Part shown: piece by piece, positions 32,992-43,618 of the stretch
How positions within the stretch are numbered: the first letter of the stretch is position 1
Layout of the letters: each line of letters begins with the position of its first letter
Assembly (NCBI GenBank): GCA_020744425.1
Contig: JAGMUV010000001.1
Location: forward strand, 6,944,001-7,008,000
Reading direction: 5' to 3'
Length of the DNA: 64,000 nucleotides
Source: Dactylonectria macrodidyma
Taxonomy: Eukaryota; Ascomycota; Sordariomycetes; Hypocreales; Nectriaceae
Position numbers and translations under genes: made by a program
The notes under the pieces: model-generated
Told to the model about the DNA's origin: nothing
The model's input: the letters and a program-made list of their open reading frames with translations, nothing else
The model's database searches: none

Positions 32992-35900
32992 TCAGCTCTC
33001 ATTCTCCATCGTAGACTGGCGTAGTCTCTTGTGAGGCGTTACCTCATCCAGTTCCTCCCTTTTCACTCTCTTCATAAAGCTATTATAGTTCTTTTTGTGC
33101 GTAGGACTTCCAAGCACGGCATTGAGAGAGGCTTGGGTGTGGTTTAGTGAAAGTTTCGCGTCGCGCGCAAGTGGAAGGATCCGCTGAGCAATATCCACAA
33201 GATCATTCGCTTGGTCAGGGGACGCCGATATTTCGATGGTCTGTTTTAGTTGCGTAAAGAAGAGCAAAACCGGGTCCTCGTCTTCGTAAGACAGCGCAGG
33301 GTACCGAATGAGATGCCCCTCCGTGTTGCGACAATCAAAGGTAGCACCGTGGCGGATGAATGAATTCAAGACGGCGAGATACGCGGCTTGAAGCTCCTTG
33401 ACCTCATTAGCAGTCGAGAAGATTTGGTAGGATAAGGAGAGCAAAGTTTCGAATACTTTGGATGAACCTATTGAAAATCTCGCGTTAGGGTCCGCTCCAT
33501 ATTCGAGGAAAACTTGGATTAAGCCGTCCATTAAGGCGGCGCGGAATCTCGGTCCCTTCAGGAAGGTATTGGCTGTTTGGGTTGGAAATATTTCGGACAA
33601 AAATCTTTGCCACACTGTGCTCAAACTCCCCAGCATCAACTGATTAGGATCATGGCCGTTTTCGAGAAGACAGGTCAGCTTCTGCAACGCTAGTTTCGGC
33701 CAGATGTTGCAAGTAAATGCTGGAAACAAAGCTTTAAATAGAGCAGGTTGGTCAAAACCGGAGAAGTAGACTCGGGATCTGGGAAGCTTCCTTGACAAGT
33801 ATCCTAACAAAGGCATGTCTAGAATGGTTTCTCTGAACAAAGAGTCCAGACTGTTGATATCCAACACTTCGATCTTGTCCCCAGGTTCAAGAAGGTTGTG
33901 CTCAAGAAAATTTAGAGAGACAGACGAGATGAGACTTGATATTGCGTGATCCATATCATCAATCGCGCCGTCAAGCGCGACTTTGTTGACAGAAGTGTCC
34001 ATCTCAGCCGTAACTGCATAGCGAAGAGCTTTTTGTATGCCACGTGCCAGCATCGAGTGGTAGATCGAGCCTTTGTTGAATCCGGATGTGAATCTTTTGA
34101 TGGAAAATTCTCCATCTTCAATCCCAGCTGACTTGATCCAGGCAATGTAAGCTTTGATAATTGCAAGGCTGGCATTGAAGTTCTCACGTGACTGGGCACG
34201 GAGATACTCAGTTATCTCCTGGGTTTTCAAGAAGTCTACCACTGTTCTGTGAAGAAACTCGACTTGGCCTAGGAAGTTCTGCTCAAGGAGGCCTCGGCAT
34301 CGACCGTTTAGGCGTCTGAAGATTTGTTCACGGCGAAACTGGAATGTCTCCTCGCCCCAATCAGGCAAATACGTTGCATAGCCAGTGTGTTCGTCGTCAT
34401 CCTCGTCGTGGAAACTGTAGATGGCAGCGTCCAACGGTTCCTTAGCACAAAGTGCTATTAGGAGGGTTTCCGCCATACTTTTTTGATAGAATGGAGCCAC
34501 TGATTCCAAGATCGCCTTGAAGAAAGGTTCCAGGTCCGAGGGAAAACTGTGCAGCATTTTCCACAAGTGCGAAAAGCTATCGTCGTTGGTTAAGCCCTCT
34601 CTCAATAGCCTGGTGATGATAAAAACCCAGAGAAAGACACCTTGAGCCCGGTCGGCAATGCACTCGATGAGTTCCTCGGCTCGCTTAGATTGGGTTTACA
34701 GAACTCTCCAGCGTGGGTGCTCGCATAACCGAGATTTGGCAAATCGGAGGATATCAGGTCTAGTAAAATTGTGGATATAGAGCTTCTGGTGAGAACTTTT
34801 GCCGAAACTATCCTCAAATGCGTTCCAGGGCCGGCTTGAGAGGCACAACTTGATATTTGGAGCATTGAACTTGGTGATCAAAGCCTCGCAAAAGTCCACC
34901 ATATCCAAATTGTCACTCCGAATCTCGTCGAGACCGTCAATAAAGAAACAAAACTTTCGTTCTGTCAGGTTTTGCAGAGGAATTGCCTCCAAGGTCGACC
35001 AAAGCTCCGGCAGAGTCCACACAGCCTGATCATTCTCATCGCTCAACGTCGAACGAGACTTGCAGGCCGCTTCGATGACATCTGGGCAATGCCGGAAAAT
35101 CTCGTAGAGCAAACTCTGGAGCATCCCTTGTTGGGACTTTTGCATTTCAGTCCCAGGACTCCACAGGTAGTGGCTGGCTATTACCACTGGAAGTGGGTGT
35201 GACCACTGGGCCAAAGCTGAACGCGTCGTTGGGTGATCTGCAAGAAACTTCATGAACGTTGACTTGCCAGACCCTGGTTTTCCTGCCACCCAAAAGTTTC
35301 CTTGTCCATTGATGAGCCAATTTAGTAAGGCACTGGAGTGATCTTCTTCGCTAGGCTCAAACACCCATTGAAATGTTTCTCGGTGAGCAATGGGTATGTT
35401 TCCGTACCTAACCTTTTGGTTCTCAAAGCCTAGGCTGCGCAAGATGGACATCTCTCGACCAACTCTGCGTTCTGAAATTCCAAGCTGTAACATTGATCGC
35501 TCCAAATGGGAGAGCTTTGTGCTGAGAGAATTTGAAGGCACTTCAGTGGGTCCCTCTCGCGGTCCTTGGACGAGTTTCTGAAGCATAGACTCGATGGATT
35601 TGAGCTGGACACTCTGCTGAATGCCGAGATGCTCACTTTATTTTTTCAGCATTGCTAGTTCTCGAAGATGAATATCGTGATAGATACTAATGCCATGTTA
35701 GATGTAGTAGCGATACCTGAACTGAGCGACTTGCTTCGATATGTTGCACATCTCTATACTTACTAGTCGCTGCAGCCTCTCTAGGTTATTTTCAATCTGC
35801 AAAATCTCGTCTCGTTTCCAAGCTGCCTTCAAGGCTATGCGAAAACAGCTCCACCGGGAGTTGAGGTTGCTGGTGGCCTTGATATTCCCAACAATTGCGA

Positions 35901-36276
35901 GTAGTTTGCTGCAATCGGAGTCACAAGTGGCCAGCAAGTTTCGCAGTGTCACGTAAGAATCTTGTGAAGTAGAAAATGGATTCTCTCCGGCCAACTCCTC
36001 GTCAAGTGAGCTCAAGAAAAAAGCCCTCGAGCTCCATTGGTCCTGAGAATGGATCGACACGCTCGATTCTTGAATGAGGGCAGCTTTTTTAGATGCGTCG
36101 CTCACATTGAGACTGACAGTTTGCAGCTTCAAGTAGATGTCGTCGAGACTCATAATCTCAGAGGAGCCGCTCGTCGCAGAATTGCATAACGTGAGGGTAC
36201 TAGTCAGGACTTTGGAAGTGATTGTGATGAACTGAACTATGGCGGCGGCAAAACCGAGCGCAGACACTGGATCCAT
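32992..36276 (-). pseudogene. NACHT-type NLR (STAND) gene interrupted by two in-frame stops
   Basis: From ATG 36276, MDPVSALGFAAAIVQFITI opens a fungal NLR N-terminal domain (exon 1, 36276-35717). A putative 30-nt intron (35716-35687) leads into exon 2, which stays in one frame to 32992. Walker A GKPGSGKST lies at about codons 322-330 and Walker B FCFFIDGLDE at about 432-441, followed by IKLCLSSRPW (sensor) and a helical region with RAQGVFLWVFI and FLHRTVVDFL typical of this family. The C-terminal ~400 aa includes ankyrin-like pieces (LLENGHDPNQL, FLEYGADPNARF) and a basic end. TAA codons at 35640-35638 (codon ~203) and 34698-34696 (codon ~517) interrupt otherwise continuous coding sequence; CAA (Gln) would fit both. 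Fungal NLRs act in non-self recognition and programmed cell death. As written the gene is disrupted. Confidence 0.85.
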
Positions 36277-37173
36277 AATGGCAAATGATGGAAAGGGATA
36301 GATAGTTCGAAGATGCAAAGAAGTCGATTCGGATACAGCGAGGGATTAATCAGTAGAATATCAAGCTGATTGCTTCTCTTATATGAATACTCGGATATTG
36401 GAGTCCGTAAGGCTATGCAGGTGTGCCTAAGGCTTTTTTCATGACACATTTAAGTTGAGCCCGGGATTGGCAGGAGGTGACAGAAAAACATAGCACACCA
36501 TTGGGCATCAATTTACTCTATATCCTAAGTATTAATTTGCGAAATTTTTATAATTTATTGTACTTTCTATATATAGCCTTCGGTTGTGTAGAAATGTAAT
36601 AAAGTTACTGTTGAAATCTGCAAAATAGGAGCTCCATACAGATTGCATGGATTAATGTGCGCTATAGCCACCAACAGTTACCATCTCGCGCCTGCTCCGC
36701 TTGCTAAGCCACCATACGCAAAGCGCCCCATCGTGCGGTTGGCTGGAGCAGCGAAAAATCCGCCTTTTCCCGCTCCCGTGTGCTCTCAAGGGCTAGTGTT
36801 ATTCACATGGCGAGTTTTCTTGTACCGAACCAGTTTTGTGCAAGTTCTATTTAATGTCTTGAATTATACTATTGGGCCGTATGGTGCTCAACTAATCAGG
36901 GTGCTCAAGACCCCGTTACAGCACAGCACTTACGTACCTTTTGTATTAGAATTTGGATTGCTGGCATCTTATCGATTGAATCATCCTCATTCCTAAAATG
37001 TGAACGATATATGCCCGTGTTGCAAAATCACCTCACACACATGTCCACGGACATCCATTTGTACACACAAGGCACCATTGCAATGTGGCCATAATTCCAG
37101 CCACTTTCCACCACTCATCTGCCAAAGGGCAAGCCTATAGCTGCCTAACCGTTGTGCCCATATCTGTGCAAAA
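36277..37173. other. Intergenic, AT-rich in part
   Basis: The NLR promoter side and the region downstream of the next minus-strand gene. AT-rich near 36500-36610. No recognisable gene; the ORF at 36643-36996 has no domain. Confidence 0.5.
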
Positions 37174-39008
37174 TCACCAATATGCTAGGTCTGGGAAGGC
37201 ATCAGATACTCCGTAACTGAAAAGATGATCAAATGCCAGATGCAGTTGAGTCGGTGACGCGTCAAACCACGTCCAAGGCTCCATGAGTTGTTGGTGGAAG
37301 TCTTGATGATCGCCCGGCGCACCGTCGCCGTGAAAGACCTCAGTTGAGAGGGAGACAGGTGGAGGTATCACCGTTTCTTCTGCCCCGACTGGTAGATCGG
37401 TCGGTTGGTCAGGTACAGCTGCATGCCGTCCAGGCGCTGTGCTTGGATTAGCCCGTAACGTAGAGTCGCCTTGGCCACCGTCGGAAGCTTTGATGGCCTT
37501 TCCGGATCCCATCAACCTATTCACAAGTTTGGCAACCCCTTGCGCACTCGTCCAGCGGTGGCCAAGAGTATCGAGAGCCTCGCAGCAGAGGCGAAGGTCT
37601 CTGAAGGAAGCATCCATGTCTCGTACCCCGTCGCACAGAGCACAGTATATCACAGTCGTCGACATTGCCAAGGCATAGGGAACTAAGGGTAAGGGTGGAA
37701 AAGTATCGTGCTGGCCATGGCCGATCATCTCGAGAATGCGGTCTGCCGAATTCAATCGCCGAGTGTAATGCACATTACCCGGGCCACTATATCGGCAAGA
37801 TAGCATGGCAGTCAGGTGATACCAAATCTCGAGGTACGCTACTACTGCTTCAGCAACAAGGCAAGGAAATCCGTCGAGATAGACCAACCTCTGTGAGACC
37901 TGTGGAAATGATTAAAGGTGGTGCCCGATGTGACATCTGATAAAGTAGGAAAGTCTTCGCAGTCGTCGACAGTTGAAGTGGAGCTGGCCTTGTAGACCTT
38001 GGTCGCCTTGGCCATGAGGTCGCCTAGGATCAGAGAAATATGAAGTATCTGCGAGCGATAGCTCTCTTTCTTCGGTGCGATACGGTCGATGGCAATGTCT
38101 GTGTCGTCGACGATAAAAGGCCCGGCCCCCATGGTAGGTTTATTCAGCCGATCAAAGTTCCGTAAAGACCACCATAAGTAGTCACAGACGTCGGAATTCT
38201 CAGCCATCTTCAGGTGCAACGACACGGACCATGCCTCGCCGATGGCCTGCGTGAGATACATCGAGGAGCGGTCAGCGCCGCCTCGCCCATCGTTGTGGAG
38301 GTGCATCAACGATAGTATCTGTATCTTGGTGACACGGTCTGGCTCGAGGTTTGCTTTGATGGCTGCATCAAGACCGTCAAGCAACTTGGATGCAAATTCT
38401 TGATGCTCTAGAAGGGGGCCATCCTCAGCTAAACGTAGAAACGGAGCGGCTTGGCGAGCTTTGCAAGTGACGAGACACATTGCTCGTACCAAGTACCTAG
38501 AGGCCTGCCCGTTGCTGGTATCACGGAATACACTGGACCCGTCCATGACGGGGATGAGATCGTCGAGAAGAGAGATATAGATGGGCAGCAGACCCTCCAC
38601 GGTCGTTCTTGGCAGCTCGAGCAAGGCACCCACACTCTCGAGGTAGCGTCGATGATGCTCCGTCAGGAGTGGTGTTGTTGTTGTCTGCCTGTAGGTCCTG
38701 TATCTGACGTGTGGCCGCCTGCCCTTTTGTAAGTTCCCCTGTGATGTTGCAGCTCGAAGTTGACCGGCCCCTAACGGAATCTCATCGGCTTGGGCTGTGT
38801 CCGCGCTCGAGAAGAGATCTTGAAAGAGGGCCTCGGGGTTATAGCCCAGCAGGCGGACTTGGTGCGGGCTAGACGCGCGCGTGTCGATGTCGAGCTGTCG
38901 TTGTCGAGCGGTAGGCTCAGCTCGCGCTACGCTCTCGACATTTTCGGTGTCCTGGTCATGAAAGCATCTCTTCTTGCGCGAACGGCAGCCGTGACAAGGT
39001 ATAGACAA
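37174..39008 (-). CDS. Fungal transcription factor with a half Zn2Cys6 cluster
   Basis: Exons about 39008-37889 and 37844-37174 join through a 44-bp intron (GTTGGT...AGCAG) to give about 597 aa. The N-terminal IPCHGCRSRKKRCFHDQD has C-x2-C-x6-C, the first half of a fungal zinc cluster, but the second C-x2-C-x6-C half is absent. The middle (LTEHHRRYLESVGALLELP, LLPIYISLLDDLIPVMD, KIQILSLMHLHNDG, LTQAIGEAWSVSLHL, DYLWWSLRNFDRLNKPTMG) is a fungal_trans regulatory domain, continuing after the intron as YLEIWYHLTAMLSCRYSGPG. The start is uncertain: the frame is open upstream (RPEPKTTDRILS) to a stop near 39056, so a short 5' exon is likely. It is divergent from the Gfo/Idh/MocA gene at 39744, which it may regulate (inference). 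Confidence 0.8.
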
Positions 39009-39743
39009 GATCCTGTCAGTCGTCTTCGGCTCTGGTCGCCAATAGCTGGAAACTTATCTTGGGACGACCGCTTCCTGACGGATGCGGTCGACGACTGCCA
39101 CACGATCTCCATGACTCCTTGGGGGGAAGAGTCCGTCCTCTTTCGAGGTAGACCGAGACGGAGGCGGCGTTGAGAATGTGGAGGATGATGCGTTTCCAGG
39201 TTTGGGGTGGAACGAGCTGGCTTCCCCGCCCCCAACTAGGCATTATCACCCCATTGTTAAGTAGTCCCGAGTGCGGGGCCGCCTCGAAAATGGCAAAGTC
39301 TCGTAAAGATCGACGGGGGTTACTTATGGCACCAAGTGGGGGATTCGTTGGGATGCATGCAACAACGGTCTTGATTCGTGTGAAGGCCATCGAGTGGGGG
39401 GCTTGAATCCCACACTGTCTGGATCATTCCCATTCTATCCATTCAGGCAAGTAGACTAAACCCAGACTTGGGTCGGCAACGTATGTACTTGCCGTCATGA
39501 GGATGACAGCAGATGCGATGGATTGCATGTGTGCCTGACTGGATGGAGTTGGATCGGGTTGGATATCGCGACCGCTTTGGGTGTGTGCGAGCTTATGTAC
39601 GACGCGGAATAGACATAAAGCTGCCCAAGCATCTTCGGCAGGCGATGTTGAGTTTGTATTCATGAGCCAACCACTTGTACAATCATTACTTACTACTCGT
39701 GCCTCCTGTTCCTATACTATACCCCCTCACTATAGCCTACGCC
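39009..39743. other. Divergent upstream region of a regulator and an oxidoreductase
   Basis: Shared by the half-zinc-cluster regulator (minus) and the oxidoreductase (plus). Probably contains a 5' exon of the regulator around 39050-39120. No clear repeat or operator was found by eye. Confidence 0.45.
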
Positions 39744-41066
39744 ATGTCTTCACCCCAAGTCAAGCGCTATGTCATTGTCGGCATGGGCGTCCGTTCTTCC
39801 ATGTACTACGAGAGCATCATCAAAGACTTTGGCCAGGTCGCAAAACTCGTGGGCATCTGCGACACCAACCAAACCCGGATGAATGTCGCCAATGACCACA
39901 TTGTTGAGCTGGGTGGTGAACGCGTTCCCACCTACAAGGACCAAGACTTTGACAAGATGGTCCAGGAGCAAAAGGCCGACGTCGTCATTGTCACCACCAT
40001 CGATCTCTTCCACCACCACTACTGCATCCGCGCCATGGAGCTGGGCTGCGATGCCATCACAGAGAAGCCCATGACCATCGACGAGGAGAAGCTGCAGGCC
40101 ATGATCGACGCCGAGAAGAAAACCGGGAAGCAGGTCCGCGTTCTCTTCAACTATCGCTACGCGCCTCACCACACCAAGGTCCGTGAGCTGATCGATTCTG
40201 GCGTCATCGGAGAGATTTCCACCGTTCACATGGACTGGATCCTTGACTGTCCACACGGCGCCGACTTTATGCGTCGCTGGCATAGACACAAGGAGACCAG
40301 CGGTGGAATTCAGATGCACAAGTCGATCCACCATTTCGACCTGGTTCACTTCTGGCTCAACACGGAACCCGAACTCGTGTATTGCCTTGGCGACCTACGC
40401 TTCTATGGCAAGGAGAATGCCCAGAAGCGCGGGGAGACCAATCTCGGCGAGCGATACCTCAACAACGAGGACGCCAAGAAGGATCCTTTCGCTTTCCAAC
40501 TTGATGAGAACGACAGGATGAAGAAGCTGTACTTGGACGCAGAACATGAGGACGGCTACATCCGGGACAGGAACTGCTTCGGCGACGGAATCACCATCGA
40601 GGATAATTTGTCCATGATCATCAAGTACAAGAACCGCGCCGTCCTGACCTACAACACGTATGCGTACGCTCCCTGGGAAGGGTACCGCTGCGTCTTCAAC
40701 GGAACCAAAGGCCGCCTAGAGATCAATGTCGTTGAGGGTGGCTACTCTCCGACAGGTATTCCCATCCACAAGAGCGATGGCGGCGCCGACACCGAGTACA
40801 TCCAGGGAGGCGTCGAGCAGACCAAGATTGTCGTGTACCCCATGTTCGATAAGCCGTACGTCGTGGAAGTAGCCTCCCAGGAGGGCACGCATGGCGGCGG
40901 CGACCCCCTCCTCTTACGGGACGTCCTCATAGGAGACAAGGGAGAGGGCGTAGACCGGGCTGCTTTCATCCGTGACGGAGGTAACGCTGTTCTCGTGGGT
41001 GTTGGAGCAAACCATTCCATGAAGTCTGGCATGCCCGTCAAGGTGCAGGAACTGGTCCGCTGGTAG
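39744..41066 (+). CDS. Gfo/Idh/MocA family NAD(P)-dependent oxidoreductase
   Basis: A single exon of 440 aa from ATG 39744 (MSSPQVKRYVIVGMGVRSSM). The Rossmann fold starts with VIVGMGVRSS, followed by VGICDTNQTRM, VVIVTTIDLFHHHYCIRAME and the family's EKP motif in AITEKPMTIDEEKLQAM. The C-terminal domain has the catalytic-type GGIQMHKSIHHFDLVHFWLN. An insertion with acidic and Asn-rich sequence (about residues 235-295) makes it longer than the usual 350-390 aa. Codon use is strongly C-ending, unlike several neighbours, which suggests good expression. Family members oxidise or reduce sugars, inositols and related cyclic polyols in the cytosol; the substrate here is not evident. It is flanked by two Zn2Cys6-type regulators, one divergent and one convergent. 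Confidence 0.92.
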   Translation: MSSPQVKRYVIVGMGVRSSMYYESIIKDFGQVAKLVGICDTNQTRMNVANDHIVELGGERVPTYKDQDFDKMVQEQKADVVIVTTIDLFHHHYCIRAMELGCDAITEKPMTIDEEKLQAMIDAEKKTGKQVRVLFNYRYAPHHTKVRELIDSGVIGEISTVHMDWILDCPHGADFMRRWHRHKETSGGIQMHKSIHHFDLVHFWLNTEPELVYCLGDLRFYGKENAQKRGETNLGERYLNNEDAKKDPFAFQLDENDRMKKLYLDAEHEDGYIRDRNCFGDGITIEDNLSMIIKYKNRAVLTYNTYAYAPWEGYRCVFNGTKGRLEINVVEGGYSPTGIPIHKSDGGADTEYIQGGVEQTKIVVYPMFDKPYVVEVASQEGTHGGGDPLLLRDVLIGDKGEGVDRAAFIRDGGNAVLVGVGANHSMKSGMPVKVQELVRW

Positions 41067-41249
41067 ATTCAAAGAGAGCAAAAGGGTATGTGTGATGGCT
41101 TTTTCGGATGCATGGTACTTCCAATCACCGCGTTCAGAAACCCTCGGATATGGGCAAAAGAAAGCTTCGCGTCATAGCTTACTACTATAGCTGGTCTACT
41201 TCTTGATTTCTTCTCACAAACATATCCAGTCTTAGTAGAACCCCTCTTC

Positions 41250-43618
41250 CTAAGATAGAAAATCACTTACTAAACTCGTCAGAAGCCCATTAAAACCCTC
41301 AGGCATGCCTTCATCAGCTATATCCGTCATCCACTGCATTAATTCCCCTTCATTTCTATTGCCCTGTACTGCTGAAACACTCGGTGCCGCCGGCCTTCCC
41401 TCGGCTCTATCATCCATCATTGTCAAGGTCCGGTTAGCAAGGGTTTCAAAAATGTCTCGGTAGGGTGCTGCAGTGTCCCACCGTTCTGCCATCAACACTA
41501 ACACAATGGTGCAGTCGGTGCAAGTACTGCTCACTTGACCCTGCCTATAGATCTCTCGGGCCGCGGGTGACGTCCATAAGCAGTGTAGATATGTCAGTCC
41601 TGCAAGAAACAACTCGTGGAGTGCTGCCCATGTATAGCTTGTTGGTTTTCCTAGGTACTGGCGACGATAGCTGTGGCAAATCCTCTCTGCAGCTCGCAGG
41701 CAATCGAGAAAAACGCTGTCTGCAGTTGCCGATTGGCGATCGATGATTTGACTGCGATAGAGGTGGAGAATAGTATAGTCGTACTCCATGTCAAACCAGT
41801 CCGGAGTCGCAAATAACGAAAGTGCCTGGCCTGTACAAGGTGTTGTCGAAGGAATCTCGGCGCGCCAGCTCTCAATCTCAGCTCGGAGATGCTGGACGTG
41901 CTTTTCATGCATGTGTTCCGCAGAAGAGCAGCATGGGACGTTTGAGTAGAGGGAACTGTGTATACGACTTAAAATGCGTCGGATTTTGAATGTATGAATG
42001 GCTCCCGTCATGTTTGTTGGCGGATCACCTGGAGAGCCTCGCAGTGTGTCATAGATCCCAATATCCGTAATGGACAAATCATTGACATCCATTGGGTACT
42101 ATACTCTCGCCGATTAGAATAAAAGCTCACAAGTATACCAGTGACAACATACCTCTGCATCAACGTCCTGGTAGGGTATGCATTGAGGTCGGCCCAGCAT
42201 AACGGCGGCTTGAGTTTCCATCACATAGGCGCACCAGAACACTCTCTTGCGCAGTTCTAGTCGAAGAGGATCCGTGGTTGATCCAAAACGCTTAGAGGTG
42301 CGGTGGTAACCGAGGTCAATACACTGACGCAAAGCTAAGCCATCCAACTTCCTAGTTATAGTGAGCGAGGGCCTTTTCTTTGCTCATTGGGATTGCCCAT
42401 ACCAGTGCGATGTACCAATGGATGATCGAAGGGAATATACTGCACAGCACAATATTGCTTGTATAGCCTCAAGATTCTCACGCGGAAGGATATGATCAAT
42501 ATACATCTGCGCTGAGATGTATAATCGCTGTAGCAGAGTCAGCCTCTCAGAAGCGGAGATGACTGCTTAACTAATTACCTCTCCTGAAAATCCGCAATTC
42601 GAGAGCATTAAAGCACCGACAGCATACACCTACGACGTTAAGTCTTCGTACACGAGATGATATGGCTTGCTTCCAACTTACCATGTTCAAGAAGAATAAA
42701 GGAAGAGGGTTAGAGATGAGAGTTTCGAACTCTGCTGACCCAGTGACTATCATTGCCTCCCATGCTCTAAATGTTGGCTCATGTAAGAATGGATACTGGG
42801 TGTGAATATTCTGGAAATAAGCGTCGCTAAGTTTGACGGCTGTGTCGGGGTCAGGTAGCAAACATGGTGATGGTAGTGTGGTTGCATCATCCTGATTCTG
42901 GCCATGTGTACGGTCATTATTGGTATTATTCAACACTACTTGACGAAGTGATGAGTTGATCAGGCGTGAGAAAGCAAAGGTCGAAGATGAGCCTAGGTAA
43001 TGCGGCTCTGCCCCCGCTGCATTCAGACTTAGGAGGCCGACTTTTGAGGCCAACTGGTCAAGGCCACCATGCTTGTCTCTGTTTTCGTCGGGTTCAACTA
43101 GGGTATGTAAATAACCGTACTCGTTTTCAGTAGGCTGTGGTATTTTAGATGAAGTGGGTTGGGATTGTGGCCGAGAAGGTTCGTGCTGAAGGAGATGGTC
43201 GTTGGCTAATTCTGGGCGGTACTGTTTCAAAACACCCTCGAGATAGGCTACTCGTTATTCCAATGTTTCCAAGTAGTCTCGCGGCCGATGTTTTTGTGTT
43301 ACTGGATCTTCCACAAGGCAGGCTGTCGTTCACAGTCAGGTAAGAGAGCATGGATTGATGGCAATTCGTAGGATGAGAATCCCGTAGTGATGGACACTAA
43401 CATATTTCGGAGCGGCGGCAATTCTCGCATCCCGAGACTTTATTGTCGCACTAAAGTGGTGAGTTAGTTTGAAGTACTCAATTGGCAATGCAAGATGGTC
43501 CAACCTTTAATTTCTTTTCCTTGCAATTAATGCAAGCGACTAATGTTCTGTTGACTGAACGTATGCGTTGAGTACCCCTGCTTGGCCGACTCTTCAGATT
43601 TTTTGTGTTTTGAAACAT
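41250..43618 (-). pseudogene. Zn2Cys6 transcription factor with one in-frame stop
   Basis: Seven exons fit: 43618-43505, 43450-43402, 43322-42682, 42629-42579, 42527-42403, 42351-42153 and 42098-41250, with all introns GT...AG and in phase (676 codons). Exons 1-3 assemble a perfect zinc cluster, C-x2-C-x6-C-x6-C-x2-C-x6-C, starting ACINCKEKKLKC. Directly after the cluster comes the dimerisation helix YLETLE, TAA, RVAYLEGVLKQYRPEL; the TAA (43257-43255, codon 77) sits where Gln or Ala is usual (LEQRVAYLE). The rest is a normal fungal_trans domain: FQNIHTQYPFLHEPTF, SNPLPLFFLNMVYAVGALML, RLYISAQMYIDHILPRENLE, RQCIDLGYHRTS, CAYVMETQAAVMLGRP. Everything apart from the stop looks intact. Convergent with the Gfo/Idh/MocA gene. 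Either a null allele or a sequence error. Confidence 0.85.

Noticed and set aside
34696..34698. A-to-I RNA editing to rescue the internal stops
   Set aside because: Single editing of UAA gives UGA or UAG, still stops; known fungal editing rescues UAG to UGG. The TAG in the SAT4 relic (near 2087) could be edited, but that gene has other breaks.
34600..34698. Intron using GTAAAC at the NLR stop codon
   Set aside because: The only downstream acceptor (ATCACCAG) would remove conserved coding sequence (RAQGVFLWVFI), so a nonsense codon is the better reading.
35638..43257. Reassigned genetic code with TAA = Gln
   Set aside because: TAA ends several intact genes here (ABC transporter, small secreted protein, FAS fragment), so it functions as a stop.
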